Shown here: positions 45,072 to 53,445 of the stretch, in pieces | How the letters are laid out: every line of letters begins with the position of its first letter | Numbering within the stretch: the stretch's first letter is position 1 | Source of the DNA: Bacteroidia bacterium | GTDB lineage: Bacteria > Bacteroidota > Bacteroidia > UBA4408 | Length of the DNA stretch: 64,000 bases | NCBI GenBank assembly: GCA_020845635.1 | Contig: JADLFI010000003.1 | Span: 124,001-188,000 of the forward strand | Direction: 5' to 3' | Program-made: the position numbers and the translations under genes | Notes under the pieces: model-generated | What the model was told of the DNA's origin: nothing | What the model saw: only the letters and a program-made list of their open reading frames with translations | The model's database searches: none

Positions 45072-46817
45072 TTACATTTTTATCAGTTTTTTTACTGATT
45101 TCTCGTTACCTGTTTGTAGTTTTAAAATGTAAATTCCTGCTTGTAGATTCAACTCTTTAGTATCAATATATATCATATTACTTCCTTTAAATACACGATA
45201 CGCAGAAACGCTCACAATCAGTTTTCCGGTAATATCAAACAACTCAACCTCTAACACTGATTCTTGAGAAAGGAAAATATCAATATTGATATCATCAGTA
45301 AATGGGTTGGGGTAAATAATGTTATTGAAAAACCCAAAGTACTCATCATCACACAAATCAACATCGAAAAGAGCCATGCGCGATTGACTACACAAAGTAT
45401 TTTTCATACTTTGGTCAAGTATCCATTGAGCGCCTTCCTTGTTATAGGAATTAATTGCCCGTTTTGTAACTCCATTAGGAATTGAATAATGCATTAAATC
45501 TTGTGTATCTATGGTGTGCCCCAACTGATGTGCATGGCCCAGTTCGTGCAAGACTACCGATTGAAAATCCAATTTATTGTAAGCGATAGGTTCCTCTCCA
45601 AAATGCCATTTATTACTTTTTCTAAATAATAAATCTTGTTCTTCAACATACCAGCTTGTTTCGCTGCATCCGGAATAATAGCTGTAACACAAGCCCAAAA
45701 CACCTACGGGTAAAGTATTGTCTTCATCATAACTGATAACATTTACTGAATCGCGTTGTGTTTTATTAATTTGGGTTTTATTGCCAATAGTCCAGTTGAT
45801 AAAGGTTGTGCAGCGCCATTTCTTAAACGAAACAAGAAAATCATTATAGGCTATTGAATCTGTAAAAAAGTTATCGTTCAAATGCCATATATAACCTTTG
45901 TTACTATCGCGGCCTACCATGTTTGCCGGATTGGTTTGGTAGGTATTTCCAATGTTAACAATGGCATAATTTACTTGCAGCAATTTATTGCTTACTGCTC
46001 GTTGGCCATTTATAACTACTGCAATTTTCCCTGTTCCGGCCATGGCAGGCACAACAACCTCAATTTTAGTATCAGACCAAAAAGTATATTGTGTAGCAAA
46101 AGCTTCAATTTCAGTATTTCCACCATCATTGGAGTTACTAAACAACACTTTGCTCGAATTTTGATTGTTTCCAAACCCATAACCATTAATGGTTAACTTT
46201 GCCCCTACCCCGGCCTCTACACTTAAAGGAGAAAAGCCGGCAATAGTTGCCTGCCGAGAGTTTTCATTATGGTTTGAAAAATGAATATTTTTATAGGATT
46301 TTATTTTACTTAATCCATAATTGCTTTGTAAGGTATCAAAAAAACTATTGGCAGTGAATTTATTGAAAACATCAGAAACTTCCCCACTTGCTGTGTTATA
46401 GGCATAAAAACCTTGGGTAGATGCATACACATCAAATAATGGAAAAGTTACCGGAATAGTTTGTGAAGTATAATCGTTCAAAAAAAACATACCCGTTTGA
46501 CCCTTGTGTAAGGATAATAATGAGGAGGCAGTTTCTTTACGGTTTTGCCACACTCCACCGGCTGTAACAATATGTATAATAGAGGGCATGTTTCCTTTAT
46601 ATACACTATAAACCTCCACCGTATTGATAGTATAAATTCTATTAATAGTTGAGGCTATTGTTGATTGTTGCTCCACTACCTTACCTTCTACAATATATTT
46701 ACTGTTGACCACTTTATTGTTAAATTGCACCGGATATAATGCACACTGTGCGCTAAGTTTGGTATTTAAACCTAAGGCTAGTAATAAAAATAATATAACT
46801 ACAAAACGTTTACTCAT
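45072..46817 (-). CDS. Secreted zinc metalloprotease with TIG and T9SS sorting domains
   Basis: A 581-residue exported protein: signal peptide 1-23, an N-terminal region, an IPT/TIG Ig-like domain about 190-290 (IAGFSPLSVEAGVGAKLTI, GYGFG), a zincin catalytic domain about 300-465, and a T9SS type A sorting domain about 505-581 (YPNPFTDDINIDI, LFDITGKLIVS, QAGIYILKL). The zinc motif is HELGHAHQLGH with H424, E425, H428 and H434. This fits HExxHxxxxxH, but the glycine normally at the eighth place (HExxHxxGxxH) is Q431, which is unusual for matrixin-type enzymes. The DLMHYSIP segment downstream supplies the expected Met-turn methionine. A TAnnTTTG box lies 51 nt upstream. Confidence 0.85.
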   Translation of the reverse strand: MSKRFVVILFLLLALGLNTKLSAQCALYPVQFNNKVVNSKYIVEGKVVEQQSTIASTINRIYTINTVEVYSVYKGNMPSIIHIVTAGGVWQNRKETASSLLSLHKGQTGMFFLNDYTSQTIPVTFPLFDVYASTQGFYAYNTASGEVSDVFNKFTANSFFDTLQSNYGLSKIKSYKNIHFSNHNENSRQATIAGFSPLSVEAGVGAKLTINGYGFGNNQNSSKVLFSNSNDGGNTEIEAFATQYTFWSDTKIEVVVPAMAGTGKIAVVINGQRAVSNKLLQVNYAIVNIGNTYQTNPANMVGRDSNKGYIWHLNDNFFTDSIAYNDFLVSFKKWRCTTFINWTIGNKTQINKTQRDSVNVISYDEDNTLPVGVLGLCYSYYSGCSETSWYVEEQDLLFRKSNKWHFGEEPIAYNKLDFQSVVLHELGHAHQLGHTIDTQDLMHYSIPNGVTKRAINSYNKEGAQWILDQSMKNTLCSQSRMALFDVDLCDDEYFGFFNNIIYPNPFTDDINIDIFLSQESVLEVELFDITGKLIVSVSAYRVFKGSNMIYIDTKELNLQAGIYILKLQTGNEKSVKKLIKM

Positions 46818-46868
46818 TAATATTAAATGGTATCAAGTATAGTTGCCGGACAATAAATAATAATGCAA

Positions 46869-46876
46869 CAAAGATA
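46869..46876 (-). promoter_or_regulatory. -7 box upstream of the metalloprotease
   Basis: Minus-strand TATCTTTG, exact TAnnTTTG, 51 nt before the ATG at 46817. No -33 element at the normal distance. Confidence 0.4.
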
Positions 46877-47054
46877 TTAAACTTAAAATTTAATTTTGTT
46901 TAAACTACATATTTTGCCTTTAAACCATTTCTGATTTATATACCCAACAATTTTATGTAACCAACAATAAGACTCTTTGTTTGAAACAATAATTATGCTA
47001 AGGTTTTATAAATAATATTGTATTTTTAGGAAAAAGCCCTACATTAGCAGTTTA

Positions 47055-47062
47055 TAATTTTG
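47055..47062 (+). promoter_or_regulatory. Possible -7 box of the acyltransferase gene
   Basis: TAATTTTG matches TAnnTTTG. If used, transcription starts near 47066, well ahead of the first ATG at 47226, leaving room for the coding extension. No TTG 18-21 nt upstream. Confidence 0.35.
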
Positions 47063-47225
47063 TTTAGCCATAGCCTCATCACTAAAAAATACTTCAATAA
47101 AATTCCGCCTTTTTAAGCGTGATTCCTTTGGGCATATTATTCCCTTAAAGCGGTTACTTATTTCATTAATAGGTGCAGCTACCTATCCCAGGTTAAATTG
47201 GATTAACAAGACCAGAATAACCGGT

Positions 47226-47873
47226 ATGTCGCATTTAAAAGGTTTACCCGAAAGGAAGGTTCTTTTTGTGAGTAACCATCAAACATATTTTGCAGATGTT
47301 ATTACTTTAGTACATATTTTTTGTAGTAATAAGTGGAAATTTAATGACAAAATTTCTAACCCTATTTACCTATTAAACCCTAAAGTAAATACCTATTTTG
47401 TAGCTGCTGAAGAAACGATGAAAAATGGTTTATTGCCAAAAATATTTGCTTATGCAGGCTCTGTGTCTATTAAAAGAACATGGCGTGCTAATGGGCAGGA
47501 AGTAAACAGAAAAGTTGACTTTAATGATATTGGTAATATTGGCGAGGCTCTTGACAATGGTTGGGTTATTACCTTTCCGCAAGGAACCACCAAAGCTTTT
47601 GCACCGGGTCGTAGAGGAACAGCCCACATTATAAAAAAATTTAAACCCTTAGTTGTTCCGGTAACAATTAATGGCTTTAGACGTGCTTTTGATAAAAAGG
47701 GATTAAAACTTAAGAAAAGAGGTGTTACCTTAGATATAAGATTTAAAGCACCCCTGGAGTTGAGTTATGAGGAAGAACCTGATGAATTGTTGCAAATTAT
47801 TATGCGCTCAATTGAACAATCTGATGAGTATAAGTATCCGTTTTACAATAATGACGATACTTTAGAAAAGTAA
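47226..47873 (+). CDS. PlsC-like 1-acyl-glycerol-3-phosphate acyltransferase (5' end disturbed)
   Basis: Acyltransferase of phospholipid synthesis, adding a second acyl chain to lysophosphatidate. The called 215 residues contain the catalytic motif NHQTYFAD (17-24) and the substrate motif FPQGTT, the Bacteroidota version of FPEGTR. The ATG used leaves only 16 residues before the catalytic His; normally about 50-60 precede it. Upstream the same frame is open from 47058 and gives convincing protein, but with no standard start. A second frame covers 47060-47113 and ends KYFNKIPPF; removing one T from the T5 run at 47110-47114 would fuse the two frames. So the gene is either frameshifted here, uses an unusual start, or has a sequencing error. 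Confidence 0.82.
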   Translation: MSHLKGLPERKVLFVSNHQTYFADVITLVHIFCSNKWKFNDKISNPIYLLNPKVNTYFVAAEETMKNGLLPKIFAYAGSVSIKRTWRANGQEVNRKVDFNDIGNIGEALDNGWVITFPQGTTKAFAPGRRGTAHIIKKFKPLVVPVTINGFRRAFDKKGLKLKKRGVTLDIRFKAPLELSYEEEPDELLQIIMRSIEQSDEYKYPFYNNDDTLEK

Positions 47874-48135
47874 TCATTTATTGATATTAACCTTTTCAAT
47901 GTTTTGAAGCTACGGATTATAAGTTACGGAAGACTTCAAAATATAGGTTTAGTTTTTTATGAAACTACCAATATGAAAGGTTTATAAGGCAATTAGGCAG
48001 AGAGGAGGAAAATGTGCAGTTGCATGAATTGTGGCAAATACAACATTACGCACTTTTATATTTGTTGATTATTTTTCTGCTCTTTTTAGTTTCCTTGCTT
48101 GTTAGTTATACTGTATGCTACTATTTAGAGATGTG

Positions 48136-50202
48136 CTATTTTACTACGGCTCCATCACTAAAATCCTTAACAACATTCACAAACGAAAGCTCCCCTCTTT
48201 CATTTTCGGCCATCAATATCATTCCTTTGCTTTCTATTCCCTTAATTTTACGTGGTGCCAAATTAACCAACATACATACTTTTTGACCAATAATTTTTTC
48301 CGGTTCATAATACTCGGCAATCCCTGAAACTACAGTTCTTTCATCTATTCCGGTTTTTACTTTCAGTTTAAGTAATTTATCTGTTTTTGGTACTCTTTCG
48401 GCTTCTATAATTGTTCCGGTTCTGATGTCCATTTTGCTAAACTCTTCAAAACTTGTTTCAGCTTTCTGAGGTAATACAGGTTTTCCGGCAGCTTCTGCCA
48501 TATCATTCTGCTTTTTCGAATCCTGCAACTTTATAATTTGTGCTTCTATCACAGAATCTTCAATCTTGCTGTAAAGCAAAGAAGTATCTCCTAATTGATG
48601 TCCGGTAGTTAACATACAATGATTAAGCTTATCCCAATGGCAGCTTTCCATATTCAGCATCTGTCTTATTTTTTTTGCACTGAAAGGTAGAAAAGGTTCA
48701 CACAGTATAGCTAAGTTGGCAGTAAGTTGTAAGGAAATATGTAAGATTGTTTTAACCCGGTCATTATCTTTACCATATAGTTTCCAAGGTTCGGTGTCGG
48801 CAAGGTATTTATTTCCGGCACGAGCTAAATTCATCATTTCGGCCAAAGCTTCACGAAACTTAAACTTTTCAATACTTTCGCTAATGCGTGCAGGAGCTTT
48901 TTCTATTTCGTTCAAACATGCTTGATCAATGTCGTGCAGTGAGGATTGCTCAGGGACTTTGCCTTCAAAGTATTTATGTGTTAATACTAAGGTACGGTTA
49001 ATAAAATTACCTAATATAGCCACCAACTCGTTATTGTTTTTAGCTTGAAAATCTTTCCAAGTAAAATCATTATCTTTATTTTCGGGCAAATTACTGCATA
49101 AAGTATAACGCAATATATCTTGCATATCTTTAAACTCCGTTAAATACTCATGCAACCAAACTGCCCAATTGCGTGAAGTTGAAATTTTATCGCCTTCTAA
49201 ATTTAAGAACTCATTGGCCGGAACTTGGTCAGGCAAAATATAATTACCATGTTCCATTAGCATAGCAGGAAAAATAAGGCAATGAAAAACTATATTATCC
49301 TTTCCTATAAAATGTATTAATCGGCTATCATTGCTTTGCCACCAATCTTTCCAACTTTCAGGTTTTTGAATACTTTGAGCATACTCTTTTGTGGCAGATA
49401 TATAGCCTATAGGAGCATCAAACCACACGTATAATACTTTTCCTTGTGCATTGGGCAGTGGCACGGGAACACCCCAATCCAAATCGCGTGTCATGGCTCG
49501 TGGCTGCAATCCGTCACCACTCACCAGCCAACTCTTGCATTGTCCGTAAACATTAGCTTTCCAGTCTTTATGGCTTTCAATGTATTCCATAATTTTTGAC
49601 GATAATTTATCGAGCGGTAAAAACCAATTTTTAGTTTCTCTGAGTATCGGTATTGAGCCGGAAAGGGTAGAATGAGGGTTCTTTAAGTCTGTGGCATTTA
49701 GAGAGCTACCGCATTTTTCACATTGGTCGCCATAGGCTTTGTCATTATCACAAACCGGGCATGTTCCTACAATATATCTGTCGGCCAAAAATTGTTGGGC
49801 AGTTTCATCATAATACTGCTTGGTGGTTTCTTCCATAAAAACGCCCTTATCGTACAAAGTTTTAAAAAATTCTGAGGCCGTTTCGTAATGTATCTTATTG
49901 CTTGTACGCGAGTATATATCAAAGCTAATCCCAAACTCATGAAAGGCTTTTTTCATCATTTCATGGTACTTGTCAACTACTTGCTGAGGCGTAATTCCTT
50001 CTTTTTTTGCCTTTATGGTTATTGGAACTCCATGCTCATCGCTACCGCAAACAAACAAAACCTCGCCTTTATTGGCTCTCAAATAGCGAGCATAAATATC
50101 AGCCGGCAAATAGCATCCTGCTAAATGCCCAATATGTACAGGACCGTTGGCATAAGGTAATGCAGCGGTCATTATAGTTCTTTTAAACTTGTGATTTGTC
50201 AT
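48136..50202 (-). CDS. metG: Methionine--tRNA ligase
   Basis: Class I synthetase charging tRNA-Met. HIGH is intact at 23-26 (GPVHIGH), the zinc-knuckle cysteines are in [17 protein letters not shown] (about 145-161), and the KMSKS loop is the variant KISTS ([13 protein letters not shown]), which is common in this family. The anticodon-binding helices follow, and the C-terminal EMAP/tRNA-binding domain (about 585-688) begins [15 protein letters not shown] and contains [17 protein letters not shown]. At 688 residues it is the dimeric long form. A TAnnTTTG box lies 10 nt before the ATG. The 262 nt between its stop and the acyltransferase hold no gene I can support. Confidence 0.96.
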   Translation of the reverse strand: MTNHKFKRTIMTAALPYANGPVHIGHLAGCYLPADIYARYLRANKGEVLFVCGSDEHGVPITIKAKKEGITPQQVVDKYHEMMKKAFHEFGISFDIYSRTSNKIHYETASEFFKTLYDKGVFMEETTKQYYDETAQQFLADRYIVGTCPVCDNDKAYGDQCEKCGSSLNATDLKNPHSTLSGSIPILRETKNWFLPLDKLSSKIMEYIESHKDWKANVYGQCKSWLVSGDGLQPRAMTRDLDWGVPVPLPNAQGKVLYVWFDAPIGYISATKEYAQSIQKPESWKDWWQSNDSRLIHFIGKDNIVFHCLIFPAMLMEHGNYILPDQVPANEFLNLEGDKISTSRNWAVWLHEYLTEFKDMQDILRYTLCSNLPENKDNDFTWKDFQAKNNNELVAILGNFINRTLVLTHKYFEGKVPEQSSLHDIDQACLNEIEKAPARISESIEKFKFREALAEMMNLARAGNKYLADTEPWKLYGKDNDRVKTILHISLQLTANLAILCEPFLPFSAKKIRQMLNMESCHWDKLNHCMLTTGHQLGDTSLLYSKIEDSVIEAQIIKLQDSKKQNDMAEAAGKPVLPQKAETSFEEFSKMDIRTGTIIEAERVPKTDKLLKLKVKTGIDERTVVSGIAEYYEPEKIIGQKVCMLVNLAPRKIKGIESKGMILMAENERGELSFVNVVKDFSDGAVVK

Positions 50203-50212
50203 ATAAGGTACT

Positions 50213-50220
50213 CAAAAATA
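50213..50220 (-). promoter_or_regulatory. -7 box upstream of metG
   Basis: Minus-strand TATTTTTG, an exact TAnnTTTG, 10 nt before the ATG; predicts a leader of only a few bases. No -33 element seen. Confidence 0.45.
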
Positions 50221-50367
50221 TATTTCCAAAATTACTACTTTATATACATGAAACCTCTTGTTCAATGCATTTTAACCTAACCAAAAGCATTCATAAAATT
50301 TAGAATTTTAGTGAATCAGTATTAATTGGGTTAATTTATATAAATTAGCACGCAAATATAACACATA

Positions 50368-51285
50368 ATGCTTATTCCACCTTTCTTAATTAAAGGAGAT
50401 ATTATTGCGATAGCGGCAACCGCCCGAAAAATTACTGCCTATGAGCTTGAATATACCAAAAAAACTATTCAAGAGAAAGGGTATAGAGTAATGTTGGCAC
50501 CGCATATTTACGGTGATTATAACCAGTTTGCAGGAACCGATGAGATGAGAAAAAGTGATTTGCAGACGCTCATTAATGATCCGGAAGTTAAGGCCATTAT
50601 GATAGCCCGTGGCGGTTATGGCACTATGCGAATTATTGATGATATTGATTTTAGTCCTTTATTTCAACACCCCAAATGGTTCATTGGTTATAGTGATATA
50701 ACCGTTTTACATAGTGCTTTGCATCAATTAAAAATAGGAAGCTTACACGCTACCATGCCTATAAACTTTGAGAAAAATAAAGAAGCTACCGATTCACTTT
50801 TCAATTATATTGAAGGTGCCGGTTTAAATTATTCTTATTCTTATGAAAACTCAGCAAATGCCCCATTTTACAGAAGCGGAAGTGTTACTGCGCCTGTGGT
50901 TGGGGGAAACTTATCACTCCTGTACGCTTTGCAGGGTAGTGTAACAGATATTGACACCCAAGGAAAAATTCTTTTTATTGAAGATTTAGACGAATATCTG
51001 TATCATATTGACCGTATGATTTTAAGTTTAAAAAGAAGCGGTAAGCTTAAAGGGCTGGCCGGGCTTATTGTGGGTGGAATGAGTGATATGAAAGACAATA
51101 CTATTCCTTATGGAAAAAATGCCGAGCAAATTATAGCCGAACATATTGCCGAGTATGATTTTCCGGTATGTTTTGATTTTCCGTGCGGACATATTGACAA
51201 GAATTTAGCTTTGCCTTTAGGTATCTGTTTGAGTTTAAACATCAATAACAAACAAGTTTCATTAAGCTCTGTAAATAATGGCTGA
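50368..51285 (+). CDS. LD-carboxypeptidase (S66, muramoyltetrapeptide carboxypeptidase)
   Basis: Serine peptidase that removes the terminal D-alanine from tetrapeptides during murein recycling, 305 residues. The nucleophile S109 is in FIGYSDITVLHSAL; the Glu and His of the S66 triad are in FIEDLDEYLYHIDRM and FPCGHIDKNLALPLG. MIARGGYGTMRI (about 78-89) is another family signature. There is no signal peptide, as expected for a cytoplasmic recycling enzyme. The stop overlaps the start of the YraN-family gene by 8 nt, so the two are coupled. Confidence 0.93.
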   Translation: MLIPPFLIKGDIIAIAATARKITAYELEYTKKTIQEKGYRVMLAPHIYGDYNQFAGTDEMRKSDLQTLINDPEVKAIMIARGGYGTMRIIDDIDFSPLFQHPKWFIGYSDITVLHSALHQLKIGSLHATMPINFEKNKEATDSLFNYIEGAGLNYSYSYENSANAPFYRSGSVTAPVVGGNLSLLYALQGSVTDIDTQGKILFIEDLDEYLYHIDRMILSLKRSGKLKGLAGLIVGGMSDMKDNTIPYGKNAEQIIAEHIAEYDFPVCFDFPCGHIDKNLALPLGICLSLNINNKQVSLSSVNNG

Positions 51286-51628
51286 GCATAATTTATTAGG
51301 TATTTCGGGAGAGCAGGAAGCTATAAATTACTTGCAAAGTAAGGGTTACCAAATATTAGAAACCAACTGGCGATGGCATAAAGCAGAAGTTGATATTATT
51401 GCCTTTGAAAAAAATATATTGGTTTTTGTTGAAGTAAAAACCAGAAGCTATAATACCATCATAAATCCTGAAGAAGCCGTGAGCGAAAAAAAGCAAAGCC
51501 TATTGATTGAAGCTGCCGAGGCTTATTGCGAAAGCAATCAGTTGCAAAATGAAATAAGATTTGACATTCTTGCCCTAGTTATTAGAGATAACAGAACACA
51601 TATAAAACATATTGAAGCTGCTTTTTAG
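51278..51628 (+). CDS. YraN family protein (UPF0102, predicted endonuclease fold)
   Basis: A 116-residue protein with the restriction-endonuclease-like core of UPF0102: GxxGEQxAxxYLxxKGYxIL at the N-terminus (ISGEQEAINYLQSKGYQIL), then NWRWHKAEVDIIA with E37 and D39 and FVEVKTR with E52 and K54, giving a PD-(D/E)xK-like active site. The cellular role of the family is poorly understood. It overlaps the LD-carboxypeptidase gene by 8 nt and is convergent with the symporter gene 18 nt away. Confidence 0.92.
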   Translation: MAEHNLLGISGEQEAINYLQSKGYQILETNWRWHKAEVDIIAFEKNILVFVEVKTRSYNTIINPEEAVSEKKQSLLIEAAEAYCESNQLQNEIRFDILALVIRDNRTHIKHIEAAF

Positions 51629-51646
51629 TATTATTGAGACTTAGTT

Positions 51647-53344
51647 TTATACGGTATGCTTACGATTAAATACTAACCACTGTAACAATAAAGCCACAAC
51701 TATTAATACAATACAACCTAAAACATTTAACCATAAGAAAGCAGTTAAGTCTAATTTCCATGCTGCAATGATAAAGACCTCGGCTATACAAGCTGCCACA
51801 AACACTGCATTAGATTGTACCTTTTTAAAGTAAAAAGCCACTAAAAAAATTCCTAAAATAGTTCCATAAAATAAGCTGCCCAAAATATTTACAGCTTCTA
51901 TTAAATTGCCTAATTTACTTGCATATAAAGCCACCACTACGCAAAAAATACCCCAAAAGGCAGTAGCCCAACGTGAGGCGCTCAAATAATTAACATCATT
52001 ATTCTCTTTCTTTATTAATCGCTTGTATATGTCAACCACAAATGTTCCGGCCAATGAGTTTAAACCGCTTGCTGTGGAACCCATTGATGCTAAAAATATT
52101 ATCGCCATAATTAGCCCTACCATACCTACAGGCAAGTAACTGATTACAAAAGTTAGAAACACATAGTTAGAATCATTAGTATCTGCTTTAGCATCATTTT
52201 TTTTCATGATGTCGGTGGCTTCTTTACGGCAATTGAGAAGTTTTGATTCGGCTTGTTGCAAGGCTAGTTTGCTATCGGCAATTTTAGAATCATCTCCACT
52301 GTGCAGGGCATTGACATAATTTTCAAGATATTTCTGCTTTTGATTATGCAAAAGGTTATAGTCTTTGTTTAATTGTTCGTATTGACTACTCCACTCACTG
52401 TTTTCAATCTTTTTTGTTTCGTTTGAATTAAAAAATAAAGGAGGTTGGTGAAACTGATAAAAAGCAAACACCATGATGCCTATCATTAAAATAAAAAATT
52501 GCATGGGAATTTTCACCAAACCATTCATAACCAATCCCAATCGGCTTTGTGTAATGGAACTACCTGTAAGGTAACGTCCTACCTGTGACTGATCGGTACC
52601 AAAATAAGAAAGTTGAAGAAAAAAACCTCCTATTATACCCGACCATAAATTATAGCGATTATTCCAATCGAATTTTGTATCAATAATATTCATTTTTCCC
52701 ATACTGCCCGCAATATGTAAAGAATCAATAAAACCAACTCCCTGCGGCAATTTATAAACTACCAAAGCAGCCGCTATAATCAAACCCGAAAAAATAATAA
52801 TCATTTGAAAAAGCTGTGTATGCGAGACGGCCTTTGTACCCCCTGAAATAGTGTAAACTATAACTATGCCTCCCATTAAAATAGTGGTATAAGTAATATC
52901 AATATTCAGAATGGTGCTTAATACAATAGATGGGGCATATATGGTTATTCCGGTAGATAAACCTCTTTGCAACAAAAACAGGAAAGCAGTTAAAGTACGG
53001 GTTTTTAAATCAAATCTTTTTTCGAGGTATTCGTAGGCAGTGTAAACATTAAGTTTATGGAAGGCCGGAATAAAAGTAATACACAAAACCACCATAGCCA
53101 AAGGTAAACCAAAATAAAACTGAACGAAACGCATACCATCGCTAAAAGCCTGTCCGGGAGCCGAAATAAAGGTAATTGCACTGGCCTGTGTAGCCATTAC
53201 CGAAAAGCCTACATGATACCAAGGCAGTTGCTTGTTAGCCAAAAGATAACCTTCCAGGTTCTTGGTGCCCCGGCTCTTGTATATGCCATATACGGCTATA
53301 AACAAAAGTGTAAGCAATAATACTATCCAGTCGGTTATACTCAT
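51647..53344 (-). CDS. Sodium:solute symporter (SSS family)
   Basis: A 565-residue inner-membrane transporter with about 13 helices. The family pattern is clear: GYLLANKQLPWYHVGFSVMA near the N-terminus, AITFISAPGQAF in the sodium-site region, TISGGTKAVSHTQLFQM (about 165-181) and SMGSTASGLNSLAGTFVVDIYK (about 420-440). Residues about 303-390 form a long hydrophilic, Lys/Glu/Gln-rich coiled-coil-like insertion between helices, unusual in length for the family. The ATG overlaps the stop of a 33-residue membrane microprotein (ATGA at 53344-53341), and PIG-L lies just upstream, so substrate is perhaps an amino-sugar or related solute; that is inference. Confidence 0.9.
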   Translation of the reverse strand: MSITDWIVLLLTLLFIAVYGIYKSRGTKNLEGYLLANKQLPWYHVGFSVMATQASAITFISAPGQAFSDGMRFVQFYFGLPLAMVVLCITFIPAFHKLNVYTAYEYLEKRFDLKTRTLTAFLFLLQRGLSTGITIYAPSIVLSTILNIDITYTTILMGGIVIVYTISGGTKAVSHTQLFQMIIIFSGLIIAAALVVYKLPQGVGFIDSLHIAGSMGKMNIIDTKFDWNNRYNLWSGIIGGFFLQLSYFGTDQSQVGRYLTGSSITQSRLGLVMNGLVKIPMQFFILMIGIMVFAFYQFHQPPLFFNSNETKKIENSEWSSQYEQLNKDYNLLHNQKQKYLENYVNALHSGDDSKIADSKLALQQAESKLLNCRKEATDIMKKNDAKADTNDSNYVFLTFVISYLPVGMVGLIMAIIFLASMGSTASGLNSLAGTFVVDIYKRLIKKENNDVNYLSASRWATAFWGIFCVVVALYASKLGNLIEAVNILGSLFYGTILGIFLVAFYFKKVQSNAVFVAACIAEVFIIAAWKLDLTAFLWLNVLGCIVLIVVALLLQWLVFNRKHTV

Positions 53345-53442
53345 TTAAAATATTGGGTTAGAAAAGAAAAAAACAATATCAAAATGAGTAAAAATAAAAT
53401 AACCAAGGTATAAACGATATTCCAGTTTTTAAGAAACTTCAC
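53341..53442 (-). CDS. Predicted 33-residue single-pass membrane microprotein
   Basis: A short ORF not normally called: GTG at 53442, stop TGA at 53341, encoding 33 residues. The protein begins VKFLKNWNIV (Met in practice) and carries one hydrophobic helix (about 9-28: VYTLVILFLLILILFF) ended by SFLTQYFK. Basic N-terminus plus helix suggests an N-in single-pass inner-membrane peptide. It starts 3 nt after the PIG-L stop, and its stop overlaps the symporter ATG in an ATGA junction, exactly filling the gap between two genes. That packing argues for translation; translation is otherwise unproven. By analogy, several sodium symporters have small membrane partners, but this one matches none I know. 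Confidence 0.6.
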   Translation of the reverse strand: MKFLKNWNIVYTLVILFLLILILFFSFLTQYFK

Positions 53443-53445
53443 GGT

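Larger units (their letters stand above)
46818..47225 (+). other. Intergenic region containing a likely 5' coding extension of the acyltransferase
   Basis: 408 nt. The right half (about 47100-47225) reads in frame with the acyltransferase downstream and gives family-like sequence (FKRDSFGHIIPLKRLLISL, then PRLNWINKTRITG), but has no ATG or GTG. The left part holds the outward promoter box of the metalloprotease and nothing else I recognise. Confidence 0.65.

Noticed and set aside
48014-48286. 90-codon plus-strand ORF at the 3' end of metG
   Set aside because: About half lies antisense to the conserved tRNA-binding domain of metG. The hydrophobic N-terminal part is from AT-rich DNA and has no supporting promoter.
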